From positions 1 through 64,000 of the forward strand of contig NZ_JAFEVL010000010.1 in assembly GCF_016901135.1 (NCBI RefSeq): a stretch of 64,000 nucleotides of DNA, given 5' to 3'. Made by a program: the position numbers and the translations under genes. Below, piece after piece: positions 35,050 through 43,804 of this stretch; within the stretch, counting starts at the first letter, position 1; each line of letters opens with the position of its first letter. The notes beneath the pieces were generated by a model. It had not been told where the DNA came from. It saw only the letters and a list, made by a program, of their open reading frames with translations, and searched no databases. The stretch comes from Martinezella lusitana (GTDB lineage: Bacteria > Pseudomonadota > Alphaproteobacteria > Rhizobiales > Rhizobiaceae).

Positions 35050-35821
35050 AGCGCGAAAATCCCAGGAAGCGCTCGGCAAGGAAGACGATGCCGATGGAGA
35101 GGAAGGCGAGCAGAGCCGACAGCGCGGCAACGGAAGGATCGTAGGTCGTTTCCATATAGCCGAGCATGTCGATTGGCAGCGTCTGGACGCCGGGCTTGGC
35201 GAGGAACAGCGACACCGGCACCTGATTGAAGCTGGTGACGAAGCCCAGGATGAAGGCAGCGAGAACGCCGCTGCGGATATTCGGCAGTACGACTCGGAAG
35301 AAGGCGCCGAGCCGCGACGAACCGAGGAGCACGGCGGCCTCTTCCATATCGGAACGCAGATTGTTGAGGCTGGCCGAAACCACGCGCACGGCATAGGGCA
35401 GCACCAGCGCCGTATGGGCGAAGAACAGCGCCAGCGTGACGTCGAAGGAGAAGGGCACGACGAGATAGCGCAGGATCGCCAGGCCGACGATGATACCCGG
35501 CACGATGATCGGAACCGAGACCATGGTGCGGATCGCCTCGCCGCCGGGCAGCCTGTAGCGCGATAGCGCGTAGGCGGCGGGGATGCCGAGGATCAGCGCG
35601 AACAGCGTGCCGCCGATCGCCAGGAACATCGACATGGCGAAGCTTGCTCGGAAACTGTCGACCGTGAAGACCTTCGCCACCCAGCGCAGGGACAGGCCCT
35701 GCGGTGGAAAGGCCAGCGTCTCGCCCCCCGACAGAGACGCCGCGACGATGATGAAGAACGGGCCGATCAGGAACGCCAGTACCAGAAACAGGATGAGCGG
35801 TGAAAACAGGCGGCGCATCAT
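35042..35821 (-). CDS. ABC transporter permease (PotC type, nucleoside cluster)
   Basis: A 259-residue, six-helix permease. Its opening FPPQGLSLRWVAKVF is the same PotC-type hallmark as the permease at 3624-4412, and the EAA loop reads EEAAVLLGSSRLGAFFRVVL. The ATG pair at 35821 overlaps the upstream permease stop by 4 bp (ATGA). The high similarity in layout to the other cluster supports a paralogous origin. Confidence 0.92.
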   Translation of the reverse strand: MMRRLFSPLILFLVLAFLIGPFFIIVAASLSGGETLAFPPQGLSLRWVAKVFTVDSFRASFAMSMFLAIGGTLFALILGIPAAYALSRYRLPGGEAIRTMVSVPIIVPGIIVGLAILRYLVVPFSFDVTLALFFAHTALVLPYAVRVVSASLNNLRSDMEEAAVLLGSSRLGAFFRVVLPNIRSGVLAAFILGFVTSFNQVPVSLFLAKPGVQTLPIDMLGYMETTYDPSVAALSALLAFLSIGIVFLAERFLGFSRYV

Positions 35822-36648
35822 GCCCGGCTCCTCGCGGTGGCAAGCCGTTTCAGCACCAGATTGGCGCCGAAGCTCATGACGATGAGGATGAAGGCGATGA
35901 CGCTGGCGGAGACATAGTCGTTGGAAACCGAGATGCGCTGGTAGAGCAGTGTTTCCAGCATCAGCACCTTCGAGCCGCCGAGAATGGCGGGCGTGATATA
36001 GGCCGTCAGCGAGCCGGTGAAGACCAGCGTGCCGCCGACTACCAGCCCCTCGCGGGTCAGCGGCAGCACAACTTTCCAGAAAACCTGGAACCAGTTGGCG
36101 CCGAGCACGCGCGCGGCCGGAATGGCATCCTTCGGCATGTTCTCGAGCGCGCTGATCAAAGACAGGATCATCAACGGCAGGAAGAGCTGCAGCAGGCCTA
36201 TGAAGACGGCCGTCTCGCTGAACAACAGGCGCAGCGGCTCGCCGCTGAGGCCAAGGCCCTGGATCGCCTGATTGACGATGCCGGTGCGGCCAAGGATGAC
36301 GATCCAGGCATAGGTGCGCGCGACAGGCGAGATCATCAGCGGCAGCACCACGAGACCGACCACGCGGCCCTTGCCCTTCGGCGGCAGGTTAACGATGGCG
36401 AAGGCGGCGGCATAGCCGATAACGGCGGAAACGGCAGTGACTTCGACGCCGAGCCTGAGCGTCCGCAGGAAGACGGTCTGGTTCAGAGTCTCGGAGAAGA
36501 AGCCGGTGTAGGCCGAGAGCGTCCAGCCGTTCACGGCGGTGTGAAAGCCTTCCGACAGCAGGATCAGTACCGGCGCAAGAAAGACCACCGCGACGAAGAT
36601 CGCCGCGGGCAGGGCAAGCGCCAGAGCTTCGGCCTTATTCTGGAACAT
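35818..36648 (-). CDS. ABC transporter permease (PotB type, nucleoside cluster)
   Basis: A 276-residue, six-helix permease, first of the pair. The EAA loop is IPAARVLGANWFQVFWKVVL and an upstream piece LLQLFLPLMILSLISALE is PotB-like. ATG 36648 is chosen because the hydrophobic N terminus begins there and AGGTTGG lies upstream; the frame is open for 42 more codons without membrane character. An intercistronic hairpin at 36693-36718 separates it from the binding-protein gene. Confidence 0.92.
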   Translation of the reverse strand: MFQNKAEALALALPAAIFVAVVFLAPVLILLSEGFHTAVNGWTLSAYTGFFSETLNQTVFLRTLRLGVEVTAVSAVIGYAAAFAIVNLPPKGKGRVVGLVVLPLMISPVARTYAWIVILGRTGIVNQAIQGLGLSGEPLRLLFSETAVFIGLLQLFLPLMILSLISALENMPKDAIPAARVLGANWFQVFWKVVLPLTREGLVVGGTLVFTGSLTAYITPAILGGSKVLMLETLLYQRISVSNDYVSASVIAFILIVMSFGANLVLKRLATARSRA

Positions 36649-36692
36649 CGAGACCAACCTTCGCGAAAGGATGCAAACAAAACAGTAAGGGA

Positions 36693-36718
36693 ATATCCCG
36701 GCCTTCAGGCCGGGATAT
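36693..36718 (-). other. Intercistronic stem-loop between binding-protein and permease genes
   Basis: The 11-bp stem ATATCCCGGCC/GGCCGGGATAT with a 4-nt loop lies between the receptor gene stop (36734) and the first permease. There is no T run. This position is typical of stems that protect receptor mRNA, giving a receptor excess over membrane subunits. Confidence 0.8.
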
Positions 36719-36733
36719 CGGTTCGGCATGGCC

Positions 36734-37756
36734 TTACTGGCCGACCTTGTCATTCCATTCTTTGACCCAGCCATTGCGTTGATCGAGCGCGACGGCGGAG
36801 GGGATTAGCTTCAGGCTTTTGGCCGTAGCCTCGCCATAGGTCAGGTTGTTGGCGATATTGTCGGGCAACTTCACGTCCTTGTTCGCCGGACTGTCGACGA
36901 GTTTCATGGCGAGCGCCGTCTGCGTCTCGGTCGAGAGCCAGAAGTCCATGAACTGCATGGCGAGATCCTGGTTCTTCGAGCCCTTGGTGAGGACCATGAC
37001 GTTCATGCCGCCCGTTTGACCTTCCTTCGGCGTCGCCCAGGAGACGGGAACGTCGAGCTTGGTGAAGCCGGCCCAGGAGAAGCGGCCGATCGGAGCGGCC
37101 CAGATTTCTTCCTGCTGCATCAGCTGCACGAGCTGCGAGGATTTTTCGTAGAAGGTGACGATATCGCTCTTGTGGTTGCCGATGGCGGCAATGGGGGCCG
37201 CGAGGTCAGGCGTATCCTTGCCCAGGGCGAGGCCGAGCATATAGAGCGCCGGCGGTCCCTGGTTGGTGGTGACGTTCGGCCATGCGACATGGCCGACATA
37301 TTCAGGTTTCAGGAGATCGGTCCAGGAGTCGATCTTCATCTTGTCTGAACGATAGGCGATCGACGTGGCGTAGAAGGTGTAGCCGACGCTCATGCCGTCG
37401 CCGTTCGGGTCCTTGGCGACGTCGTAAAGCTTGTCGAAGTTGCTGAGCTTCGAGGTGTCGATCTTGTCGATCAGGCCGGCGCGGGAAGCTTGCAGCGCGT
37501 CCGCCATGGACACGACGGCCATGTCGACGACCGGGTTGGCCTTGTTTTCCTGCATCTTCGCCAGACGCTCGACGCTGTTGCCGGTTTCGACCACCAGCTT
37601 GCAGCCGCATTTGGCTTCGAAAGGATCGTAGACGAGCTTCTTATAGTCGTCCTGCGCGAAGGCGTAGACGGAAATGGTGAGTGTCCGTTGCTGCGCCTGT
37701 ACGCCAAGCGCGGAAAGGGCAAGCAGGGTAGCCGAAGCCAAGAGCAGTCGTTTCAT
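36734..37756 (-). CDS. ABC transporter periplasmic substrate-binding protein (nucleoside cluster)
   Basis: A 340-residue receptor with a signal peptide of about 21 residues (LLLASATLLALSALGVQA). The mature start RTLTISVYAFAQDDYKKLVY and the motif AKCGCKLVVETGNSVERLAK parallel the other receptor at 5289-6326. ATG 37756 follows the LacI-type gene stop by one base (TGAcATG), so the repressor and importer share a transcript. PotD-like by family; a nucleoside ligand is inferred from the hydrolase and deaminase downstream. Confidence 0.92.
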   Translation of the reverse strand: MKRLLLASATLLALSALGVQAQQRTLTISVYAFAQDDYKKLVYDPFEAKCGCKLVVETGNSVERLAKMQENKANPVVDMAVVSMADALQASRAGLIDKIDTSKLSNFDKLYDVAKDPNGDGMSVGYTFYATSIAYRSDKMKIDSWTDLLKPEYVGHVAWPNVTTNQGPPALYMLGLALGKDTPDLAAPIAAIGNHKSDIVTFYEKSSQLVQLMQQEEIWAAPIGRFSWAGFTKLDVPVSWATPKEGQTGGMNVMVLTKGSKNQDLAMQFMDFWLSTETQTALAMKLVDSPANKDVKLPDNIANNLTYGEATAKSLKLIPSAVALDQRNGWVKEWNDKVGQ

Positions 37757-37757
37757 G

Positions 37758-38828
37758 TCAGGAGTTCTCCGCTGAGAGGTTCGTTTTTGCCGGCCTGGGC
37801 GGGCCGGAGGATTGACGGACGACAAGCTGCATCGGCACGCGGGATCGCTCCGCGGTGACGAGCCGGCTGCCGGGCGGCGGCTCGTCCGCTAACGCTTCGC
37901 CCGGCCCCCCTTTTTCGATGGCGTTGACCAGTGCCGTGATGGCGATTTCGGCAATCGTCGCCATGTCCATCCGGATGGTGGTGAGCGCCGGGCTCACGAC
38001 CGGCGCCCAGATGAGATCGTCGAAGCCGGTGACGCTGGCGCTGTCCGGCACGCTGACGCCGGCTCGCTGCAACTCGGTAAGCGCGCGCAGCGCATGCAGG
38101 TCGGAGACGGCGGCGAAGGCCGTGAAGCCCTGCTGCACCTTGTCCGCCAATCCCAGGAGACAGCCCGGACCACCCCGTTCCTCGATCTTTTCGATCCACA
38201 GGACCTCGGTCTTCACCGTGGCGTCGAGAGCGGATTTGATGCCGCCGATACGATCGTTCTGCACGTTGGAAGCGCTGCTTGCGCCGATCAGCAGGATCTT
38301 GCGGTGGCCGAGGTCGCGAAGATGCCTGGCGATCTCGGCGCCGCCCTGCCAATGGTCGGCGGAGACCGTATTGCCCGGCGTCGAGGACGTGTCGATGACC
38401 GCGACTGGGCATCCGGCGTCGGCAATGCGAGTGCCGCGCCGCGGCACGATCACCATGCCGTCGACGCCGCGCTCGACCAGCCGGCTGATCGCTTCCGTCT
38501 GCATGCCGATATCGCCGCGGGAGTCGGCAATAAGCACGCCGTAGCCGGCGACGGAGGCGGCATATTCGATCGCCTGGGCGATTTGCGGAAAAAGCGGATT
38601 GGCGATATCGGGGAGCACCAGGCCGAGAACGCCGCTGCGCCCGGTCCTGAGCGCCCGGCCTGCCTGGCTAGGCACATAGCCGAGGGCTGCTGCCGTCGTG
38701 CGGATGCGCTCCACCAGCTCCGCCGAAACCCGTCCCTTGTTGGAGAGCGCGTTAGACACCGTGGCAACGGAGACACCGAGTGCTGTGGCGATCCTATTGA
38801 GATTGGGTCCGGAGCGCGTGGTTGCCAT
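37758..38828 (-). CDS. LacI-family transcriptional regulator
   Basis: A 356-residue repressor. The N-terminal HTH reads NLNRIATALGVSVATVSNAL and the hinge helix region is YVPSQAGRALRTGRSGVLGL. The periplasmic-binding-like ligand domain follows (LVLPDIANPLFPQIAQAI, TGFDDLIWAPVVSPALTTIR). It is the first gene of the seven-gene operon running to ade. A large dyad (38851-38880) just upstream of its ATG is the likely autoregulatory operator. Purines or nucleosides are probable effectors by context. Confidence 0.94.
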   Translation of the reverse strand: MATTRSGPNLNRIATALGVSVATVSNALSNKGRVSAELVERIRTTAAALGYVPSQAGRALRTGRSGVLGLVLPDIANPLFPQIAQAIEYAASVAGYGVLIADSRGDIGMQTEAISRLVERGVDGMVIVPRRGTRIADAGCPVAVIDTSSTPGNTVSADHWQGGAEIARHLRDLGHRKILLIGASSASNVQNDRIGGIKSALDATVKTEVLWIEKIEERGGPGCLLGLADKVQQGFTAFAAVSDLHALRALTELQRAGVSVPDSASVTGFDDLIWAPVVSPALTTIRMDMATIAEIAITALVNAIEKGGPGEALADEPPPGSRLVTAERSRVPMQLVVRQSSGPPRPAKTNLSAENS

Positions 38829-38850
38829 CTGGTCGCTGCACCATCGATAA

Positions 38851-38880
38851 ACGCGTTGATTAATCGTTTAATCAACGCGT
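38851..38880. promoter_or_regulatory. Candidate LacI-type operator (13-bp arms)
   Basis: ACGCGTTGATTAA and TTAATCAACGCGT are perfect inverted arms with a 4-nt centre, lying 23-52 bp upstream of the LacI-gene start. The inner TTGATTAATCG/TTTAATCAA core resembles A/T-rich LacI-family operators. Site function is inferred. Confidence 0.75.
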
Positions 38881-38947
38881 ACAGCAATCGCGAGCGTTTG
38901 TCGAATGCAAATTGAAGTCGCTGGTGAGGTTGCGGGCCTGGCGCAAA

Positions 38948-38992
38948 ATGCAGCCCTTACCTCGCACGCTAGGGACGAGGTAAGGGCTGCAT
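38948..38992 (-). terminator. Terminator of the dipeptidase gene
   Basis: A perfect 17-bp stem (38948-38964 and 38976-38992, arms ATGCAGCCCTTACCTCG and its complement) with an 11-nt loop. On the minus strand it is followed by TTTTG. It lies 36 bp after the stop of the gene at 39028-40416. Confidence 0.85.
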
Positions 38993-39027
38993 CTCAGTCC
39001 CTTCACGGCACAAACACCCTATTCTTT

Positions 39028-40416
39028 TTAGTCCGCGAGCGCGTCGAGGATGCGGATCCAGGAGCGGATGCCCTTGTGGTAGGATCGCAGCTCGTATTTC
39101 TCATTCGGCGAATGAATGCGATCGTCGGAAAGACCGAAGCCGATGAGCAGCGATTCCATGCCGAGCATCTTCTGGAAATCGCCGACGATCGGGATCGAGC
39201 CGCCCATGCCGATGACGATGGCGGGCTTCGGCCATTCGTTTGAAAGTGCGGTCTTCGCCTTGGTCAGGGCCGGCGAGTCGTAGGAGAGCTGGATGGCCGG
39301 CGAGCCGCCGTGTTCGTGGAATTCCACCGAGCAATCCGCCGGGATCTTCGAGCGTACATAGGCCCGGAAGCTTTCGCGAATCGCCGCCGGGTTCTGCTGG
39401 CCGACGAGACGGAACGAAACCTTGGCCGATGCCTTGGCGGCGATCACGGTCTTGAAGCCGGCACCGGTATAGCCGCCCCAGATGCCGTTGACCTCGGCCG
39501 TCGGCCGCGCCCAGGTGAGTTCCATCACCGAACGGCCCTTTTCGCCCGAGGGGATCGACAGGCCGACTTCGCCGAGGAATTCCTCGGAGGTGAGACCCAG
39601 CTTTTCCCAGGAGGCCTTGATGTTCGAGGGCGTTTCCTCGACGCCGTCGTAAAAGCCCGGCAGCGTAATGCGGCCGGTCTCGTCATGCAGACCGGCGAGG
39701 ATATCGGTGAGGATATGGATCGGATTGGCGGCAGCGCCGCCGAAGAGGCCCGAATGCAGGTCGCGGTCGGCCGCAGTGATGGTGATCTCTTCGCCCACCA
39801 GCCCGCGCAGGCCAGCCGAAATCGCCGGCGTATCGCCGTCCCACATGCCGGTGTCGCAGACCAGGGCAAAATCCGCCTTTAACTCGGCGGCGTTGGCTTC
39901 GAGGAAGGGCTTGAGCGAGGGCGAACCGGATTCCTCCTCGCCCTCGAACAGGATGCTGATACGCACCGGAAGCGTGCCCTTGATTTCCTTGTAGGCGCGC
40001 ACGGCTTCGACGAAGGTCATGAGCTGGCCCTTGTCGTCGGACGTGCCGCGGCCGGTCAGGATCTTGCGGCCGTTGCCCATGTCCTTGATCTCAGGCGAGA
40101 AAGGATCGCTCTCCCACAGCTCGATGGGATCGACCGGCTGCACGTCGTAATGGCCGTAGAAAAGCACATGCGGCGCGTCGGCGCTGCCGGCATCATGATG
40201 GGCGACCACCATCGGATGGCCGGGGGTGTCGCGGACAGAAGCGGTGAAGCCGAGAGAGTTCAGATAGGCGACCAGCCATTCCGCCGCCTTGCGGCATTCC
40301 GCCTTGAAGGCCGGATCCGTGGAAATGGATTTGATGCGCAGCAGCTCGAAAAGATTGTCGAGGCTGGATGGGAGGTTTTTGTCTGCGCGATCGAGAACGG
40401 GCGATAGATCGGTCAT
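39028..40416 (-). CDS. M20 family metallopeptidase (dipeptidase type)
   Basis: A 462-residue zinc peptidase of the M20 CNDP/ArgE-like branch. Visible ligands: VLFYGHYDVQPVDP (His, Asp), LTGRGTSDDKGQLMTFVEA (bridging Asp), ILFEGEEESGSP (catalytic Glu-Glu), LVCDTGMWDGDTPAISAGLR, DLHSGLFGGAAANP, and GMGGSIPIVGDFQ and FGLSDDRIHSPNEKY (last His). ATG 40416 has AAGGAG seven bases upstream. It is a single gene with its own terminator; the peptide or acyl-amino acid substrate is not determined by sequence. Confidence 0.94.
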   Translation of the reverse strand: MTDLSPVLDRADKNLPSSLDNLFELLRIKSISTDPAFKAECRKAAEWLVAYLNSLGFTASVRDTPGHPMVVAHHDAGSADAPHVLFYGHYDVQPVDPIELWESDPFSPEIKDMGNGRKILTGRGTSDDKGQLMTFVEAVRAYKEIKGTLPVRISILFEGEEESGSPSLKPFLEANAAELKADFALVCDTGMWDGDTPAISAGLRGLVGEEITITAADRDLHSGLFGGAAANPIHILTDILAGLHDETGRITLPGFYDGVEETPSNIKASWEKLGLTSEEFLGEVGLSIPSGEKGRSVMELTWARPTAEVNGIWGGYTGAGFKTVIAAKASAKVSFRLVGQQNPAAIRESFRAYVRSKIPADCSVEFHEHGGSPAIQLSYDSPALTKAKTALSNEWPKPAIVIGMGGSIPIVGDFQKMLGMESLLIGFGLSDDRIHSPNEKYELRSYHKGIRSWIRILDALAD

Positions 40417-40613
40417 ATCCGACTCCTTACATGAGAATTCGCCGGACGATAGACCAAAGCCCTGTCGGTTTCGAGGCGGCAAAACCGAAAATTTCCCGCA
40501 TGTTGCCGTGTCTGTCGGCGGTCGTTCGTATGTGATTAGTTGCGTATGTAGTTTACAAGTTTTTTAGATGATTGAAATTAATCTCAATCCGGAAGAGCAT
40601 TTTGGAGAGCGAG

Positions 40614-42956
40614 ATGTTTTCAGTACTTGCATGCATTCGCGACAACCATGACATCCGGCTGATTTTCGTCGCTGCGGTCATCTGCCTGATAGGCAGCCTC
40701 GCCACCATGCTCCTCCTCTCCCGTGCACAGGAATGCCAGTCGCACCAGCGGCGCTACTGGATCGCTGCCGCAGCCTTTGCCAGCGGTGTCGGCATCTGGG
40801 CGACGCATTTCATCGCCATGCTGGCATATGAAGGCAGCGTGCCGATCTCTTATGGTCTTTCGCTCACCGTGCTTTCGGTGGTCCTGGCGATTCTCGGTTC
40901 GTGGCTTGCCATCGCTGTTGCCTTCGAGTGGGACAACGCCGTCTCCTTTGCCGTCGGCGGCGTGCTGATGGCGCTTGGGATCGCTGCCATGCATCTCACC
41001 GGCATGCAGGCGATCGAGGCATCGGCAGCGCTCTCGTACAGCACACCCCGCACGATTGCCTCCGTTGCTGTCGGTGCCGGCTTTTCTTCGTTGGCCTTCC
41101 TCGCCTTTCGCAGCCTGCCCGGCGCCTCGCGGATCGTTGCCGGCGCCGTTCTTCTGGTGCTGGCGATCTGCTCCCTGCATTTCACGTCGATGAGCGGCGT
41201 CACGCTCACTCCGGAGGCGGAAACGTCGATTGAGGCCCTCTCCATCGACCGCAGCATCCTTGCCGGCATCGTCATGGCCGCCGCAACGGCGCTGATCCTC
41301 ATCGCGCTCGGCGCCATCTTCATCGACCGTCACCTCACCGACCTGCGTGGCTTTGCCAATGCTTCGCTCGAGGGACTGCTTATCCTTCGCGACGGCAGGG
41401 TGATCGACGCGAACGAGCGCTTCTCCGCCATTTCCGGCTGGTCTCTTCAGCAAGTGGTTGGTGCAGCGCCCGAAACATTCCTGACGCTCGACATGGATGG
41501 CGATACCGAAACGGTCGTGCCGCTCGAGACGACGCTGTCGGGATGTAATGGCGAGGCCATTCCAGTCGAGACGGTGCGTCGTGCCATTACCTATCGTGGT
41601 CACGAATGCAGCGTTCTGGTCGTGCGCGATCTGACGGAGCGGCGCCAGGCGCAGCAGATGATCGAGCACCTGGCTCACCACGATATATTGACCGACCTGC
41701 CCAACCGCTCGCTGTTCGATCAGCGTATGCGCCAGGCGCTGCAAATGGCTGGCCGAAAGGGCGGCGAGGTCGCCATCGTATGCCTGGACCTCGATCGGTT
41801 CAAGGCGATCAATGATGTCTTCGGCCATGCCGAGGGTGATCGGATCCTTTGCAAGGTCGCCGCGATCCTGCGGCGCACGGTCGAAGAGGGAGATACGGTC
41901 GCAAGGCTCGGCGGCGACGAATTCGCCGTGGTCCAGCCCATGCGTTCGCAGCCCGAAGGCGCTACGCGTCTTGCCGAGCGCATTCTTGCGGAATTCGCCG
42001 CCGAGATGGACACCGCTCGCGATCCGACCGCCGTCGGCGTCAGCCTTGGTATCGCCATCTATCCGCGTGATGGCGCCAATGCCGAACAGCTCTACGCCAA
42101 TGCGGATACCGCGCTCTATCGCGCCAAGCGCGGCGGCCGCGGCAACGCCTGCTTCTTCGATGCCGAGATGGATAAGGCGGTACGCACACGGCGTCAGCTC
42201 GAGAGCGATCTGCGCCAGGCGATTCTTCGCAAGCAGCTCTATCTCGAATACCAGCCGATCTTCGATGTCGGCATCGGCAGCGTCACCGGCTACGAGGCTT
42301 TGCTGCGCTGGAGCCATCCGGATCGAGGAGCGATAGAGCCAGAAACCTTCATTCCCATCGCCGAGGAAAGCGGTTCCATCGTTGCGATCGGTGAATGGGT
42401 GCTGGAACAGGCATGCCGGGAAGCGGTGCAATGGCGCGAGCCGGCAAATGTCGCCGTTAACGTTTCGCCGCTGCAATTCATGATCTCGACGCTTTACGAT
42501 CAGATCGCACGGATCCTGCAGGAAACCGGTCTCGATCCGCGGCGGCTGGAGCTGGAGATTACCGAAACCGCGCTGATGCGTGAACGCACGGTGGTGATCG
42601 CAACACTGCAGCGGCTGCACCGGCTCGGCGTCCGGGTGGTCATGGACGATTTCGGCACCGGCTTCTCCTCGCTCAGCAACCTGCGCTCCTTCCCCTTCGA
42701 CAAGATCAAGGTCGATCGCAGCTTCACCGGCGCGCTGGAACATGATCCCGCGGCGCGCTCCATCGTGCGCGCCATCATCGGCCTTGGACACAGCCTGAAC
42801 ATGCCGGTCGTGACGGAAGGCGTTGAGACGGAAACCCAGCGCCGCATCGTCATCGAGGAAGGTTGCGCCCAGCTTCAGGGCATGCTTTTCGGCAAGCCGG
42901 ATGTCGGGCCGAGCAGCCGGCTTCTGGTCCTGGAAAAGGTCGAGGCCCAAGCCTAG
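40614..42956 (+). CDS. MHYT-PAS-GGDEF-EAL membrane signalling protein
   Basis: A 780-residue c-di-GMP enzyme. The N-terminal MHYT sensor has about seven helices with the repeated motifs THFIAMLAY, MHLTGMQA and LHFTSMSG, thought to bind copper and sense redox or gas. A PAS-like segment follows (LRDGRVIDANERFSAISGW). The GGDEF domain carries an intact RLGGDEFAVV site and the EAL domain an intact TGYEALLRWSHP with ITETALM and MDDFGTGFSSL. Both catalytic activities are therefore possible. GGAGAGCGAG precedes ATG 40614. The stop overlaps the convergent MarR stop by 4 bp. Confidence 0.95.
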   Translation: MFSVLACIRDNHDIRLIFVAAVICLIGSLATMLLLSRAQECQSHQRRYWIAAAAFASGVGIWATHFIAMLAYEGSVPISYGLSLTVLSVVLAILGSWLAIAVAFEWDNAVSFAVGGVLMALGIAAMHLTGMQAIEASAALSYSTPRTIASVAVGAGFSSLAFLAFRSLPGASRIVAGAVLLVLAICSLHFTSMSGVTLTPEAETSIEALSIDRSILAGIVMAAATALILIALGAIFIDRHLTDLRGFANASLEGLLILRDGRVIDANERFSAISGWSLQQVVGAAPETFLTLDMDGDTETVVPLETTLSGCNGEAIPVETVRRAITYRGHECSVLVVRDLTERRQAQQMIEHLAHHDILTDLPNRSLFDQRMRQALQMAGRKGGEVAIVCLDLDRFKAINDVFGHAEGDRILCKVAAILRRTVEEGDTVARLGGDEFAVVQPMRSQPEGATRLAERILAEFAAEMDTARDPTAVGVSLGIAIYPRDGANAEQLYANADTALYRAKRGGRGNACFFDAEMDKAVRTRRQLESDLRQAILRKQLYLEYQPIFDVGIGSVTGYEALLRWSHPDRGAIEPETFIPIAEESGSIVAIGEWVLEQACREAVQWREPANVAVNVSPLQFMISTLYDQIARILQETGLDPRRLELEITETALMRERTVVIATLQRLHRLGVRVVMDDFGTGFSSLSNLRSFPFDKIKVDRSFTGALEHDPAARSIVRAIIGLGHSLNMPVVTEGVETETQRRIVIEEGCAQLQGMLFGKPDVGPSSRLLVLEKVEAQA

Positions 42957-43384
42957 AGATGCCTGGAGTTTTCCAGGATGCGCCGGATATATTCCAGGAG
43001 CAGCTCGCGCTCGAAACTGCGGAAATTCTTCAGAAGATCCGTGTCGGCAGCCATTGCGGCCTCGATGGCCTCAGCCTGTATGGCTGCCGCCTTGTCGGTC
43101 AGAAAGATCAATTGCGCCCGTTTGTCGGAGGGATGCGGCCGACGTTCCACCAATCCGTCGCGCTCCATGCGGGACAGCGTGTTGGCCATTGTCGCCTGCT
43201 CGATATCGACCCTCTCCAGCAATTGCTTCTGTGTCAGGCCATCCTCGGACCACAATTCGAGAAGGATCGGAAACTGGCCGGGGGAAAAACCAAGCTTAGC
43301 CGCGCGTTGTTGTAACGCGCGAGCGAATCCCTTCGCCATTTGACTGGCGAGGTAGGCCGCGGAGTCCATCCGATTAAATCCCAT
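42953..43384 (-). CDS. MarR-family transcriptional regulator
   Basis: A 143-residue winged-helix regulator: FSPGQFPILLELWSEDGLTQ leads into the recognition region KQLLERVDIEQATMANTLSR, followed by the wing DGLVERRPHPSDKRAQLIFL. The N-terminal dimer helix is LASQMAKGFARALQQRAAKL. It stands convergent to the c-di-GMP enzyme and upstream of the candidate small RNA in the same strand. No obvious target gene adjoins it, so autoregulation or remote targets are likely. Confidence 0.93.
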   Translation of the reverse strand: MGFNRMDSAAYLASQMAKGFARALQQRAAKLGFSPGQFPILLELWSEDGLTQKQLLERVDIEQATMANTLSRMERDGLVERRPHPSDKRAQLIFLTDKAAAIQAEAIEAAMAADTDLLKNFRSFERELLLEYIRRILENSRHL

Positions 43385-43804
43385 GATTGCAAGTATGCCG
43401 ATAATTCAAAACCAAGACAATCAGCAAATCTTGGGTAGAGATGGCTCCGAAACCAGCAACTTCAGCGATGTTTTTTACACGTTTTAAGGGTAGTTTTCTT
43501 CATGAAAAAGCCGCCATGGCCTGGAGGGCACCATGGCGGCTTAGAAAAGGGGGACAAAGGCCCGGAGAGGGGATAGGCCTTTGTCCAAGTCTGACATGGC
43601 GGGGGACAGGCCGGTTGTCAGACCCTCGGCGTAACAATCGCCGGTGACTATGATTTGTGATTTCAAATATGGTTTTTCAAGGGAATGCGCAGATTAGATT
43701 GATTAAAACTTAGTAACATTTCGGTGAGAGATTTGGCCCCTGGCGACCCTGCGAAATAGAAGTTTATATGGACGTTCCAGGTGCGCCACGCTATCCATGC
43801 TTCC
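43385..43804. other. Intergenic region between marR and polA
   Basis: 420 bp without a protein gene. The minus strand contains a strongly folded candidate small RNA (separate entry, 43505-43645). The remainder on the right (43646-43804) would hold the small RNA promoter and the polA promoter; GTG 43781 is a possible early polA start. Confidence 0.7.
43505..43645 (-). ncRNA. Candidate small regulatory RNA (possible alpha-r7 type)
   Basis: Read on the minus strand it forms three successive hairpins: CTGACA/TGTCAG (arms around 43621-43616 and 43596-43591), GGACAAAGGCC/GGCCTTTGTCC (about 43585-43552) and GCCGCCATGG/CCATGGCGGC (43539-43510) followed by TTTTT at 43509-43505, a Rho-independent terminator. 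Loops are C-rich (CCCCC, CCCCTCTCC, CCCTCC), able to pair with Shine-Dalgarno sequences. A TTGAAA-N17-CAAATC promoter (43680-43652) fits a start near 43645. From memory, the rhizobial alpha-r7 family sits beside polA; the family assignment is unverified. Confidence 0.7.

Noticed and set aside
40620..42950. Minus-strand open frame of 776 codons opposite the GGDEF-EAL gene
   Set aside because: It is a shadow of codon bias. The plus-strand protein has complete MHYT, GGDEF and EAL motifs.
43781..43804. GTG start for polA eight codons upstream
   Set aside because: The added residues (RHAIHAS) are not typical of PolA; ATG 43805 starts the conserved region, though neither has a strong ribosome site.
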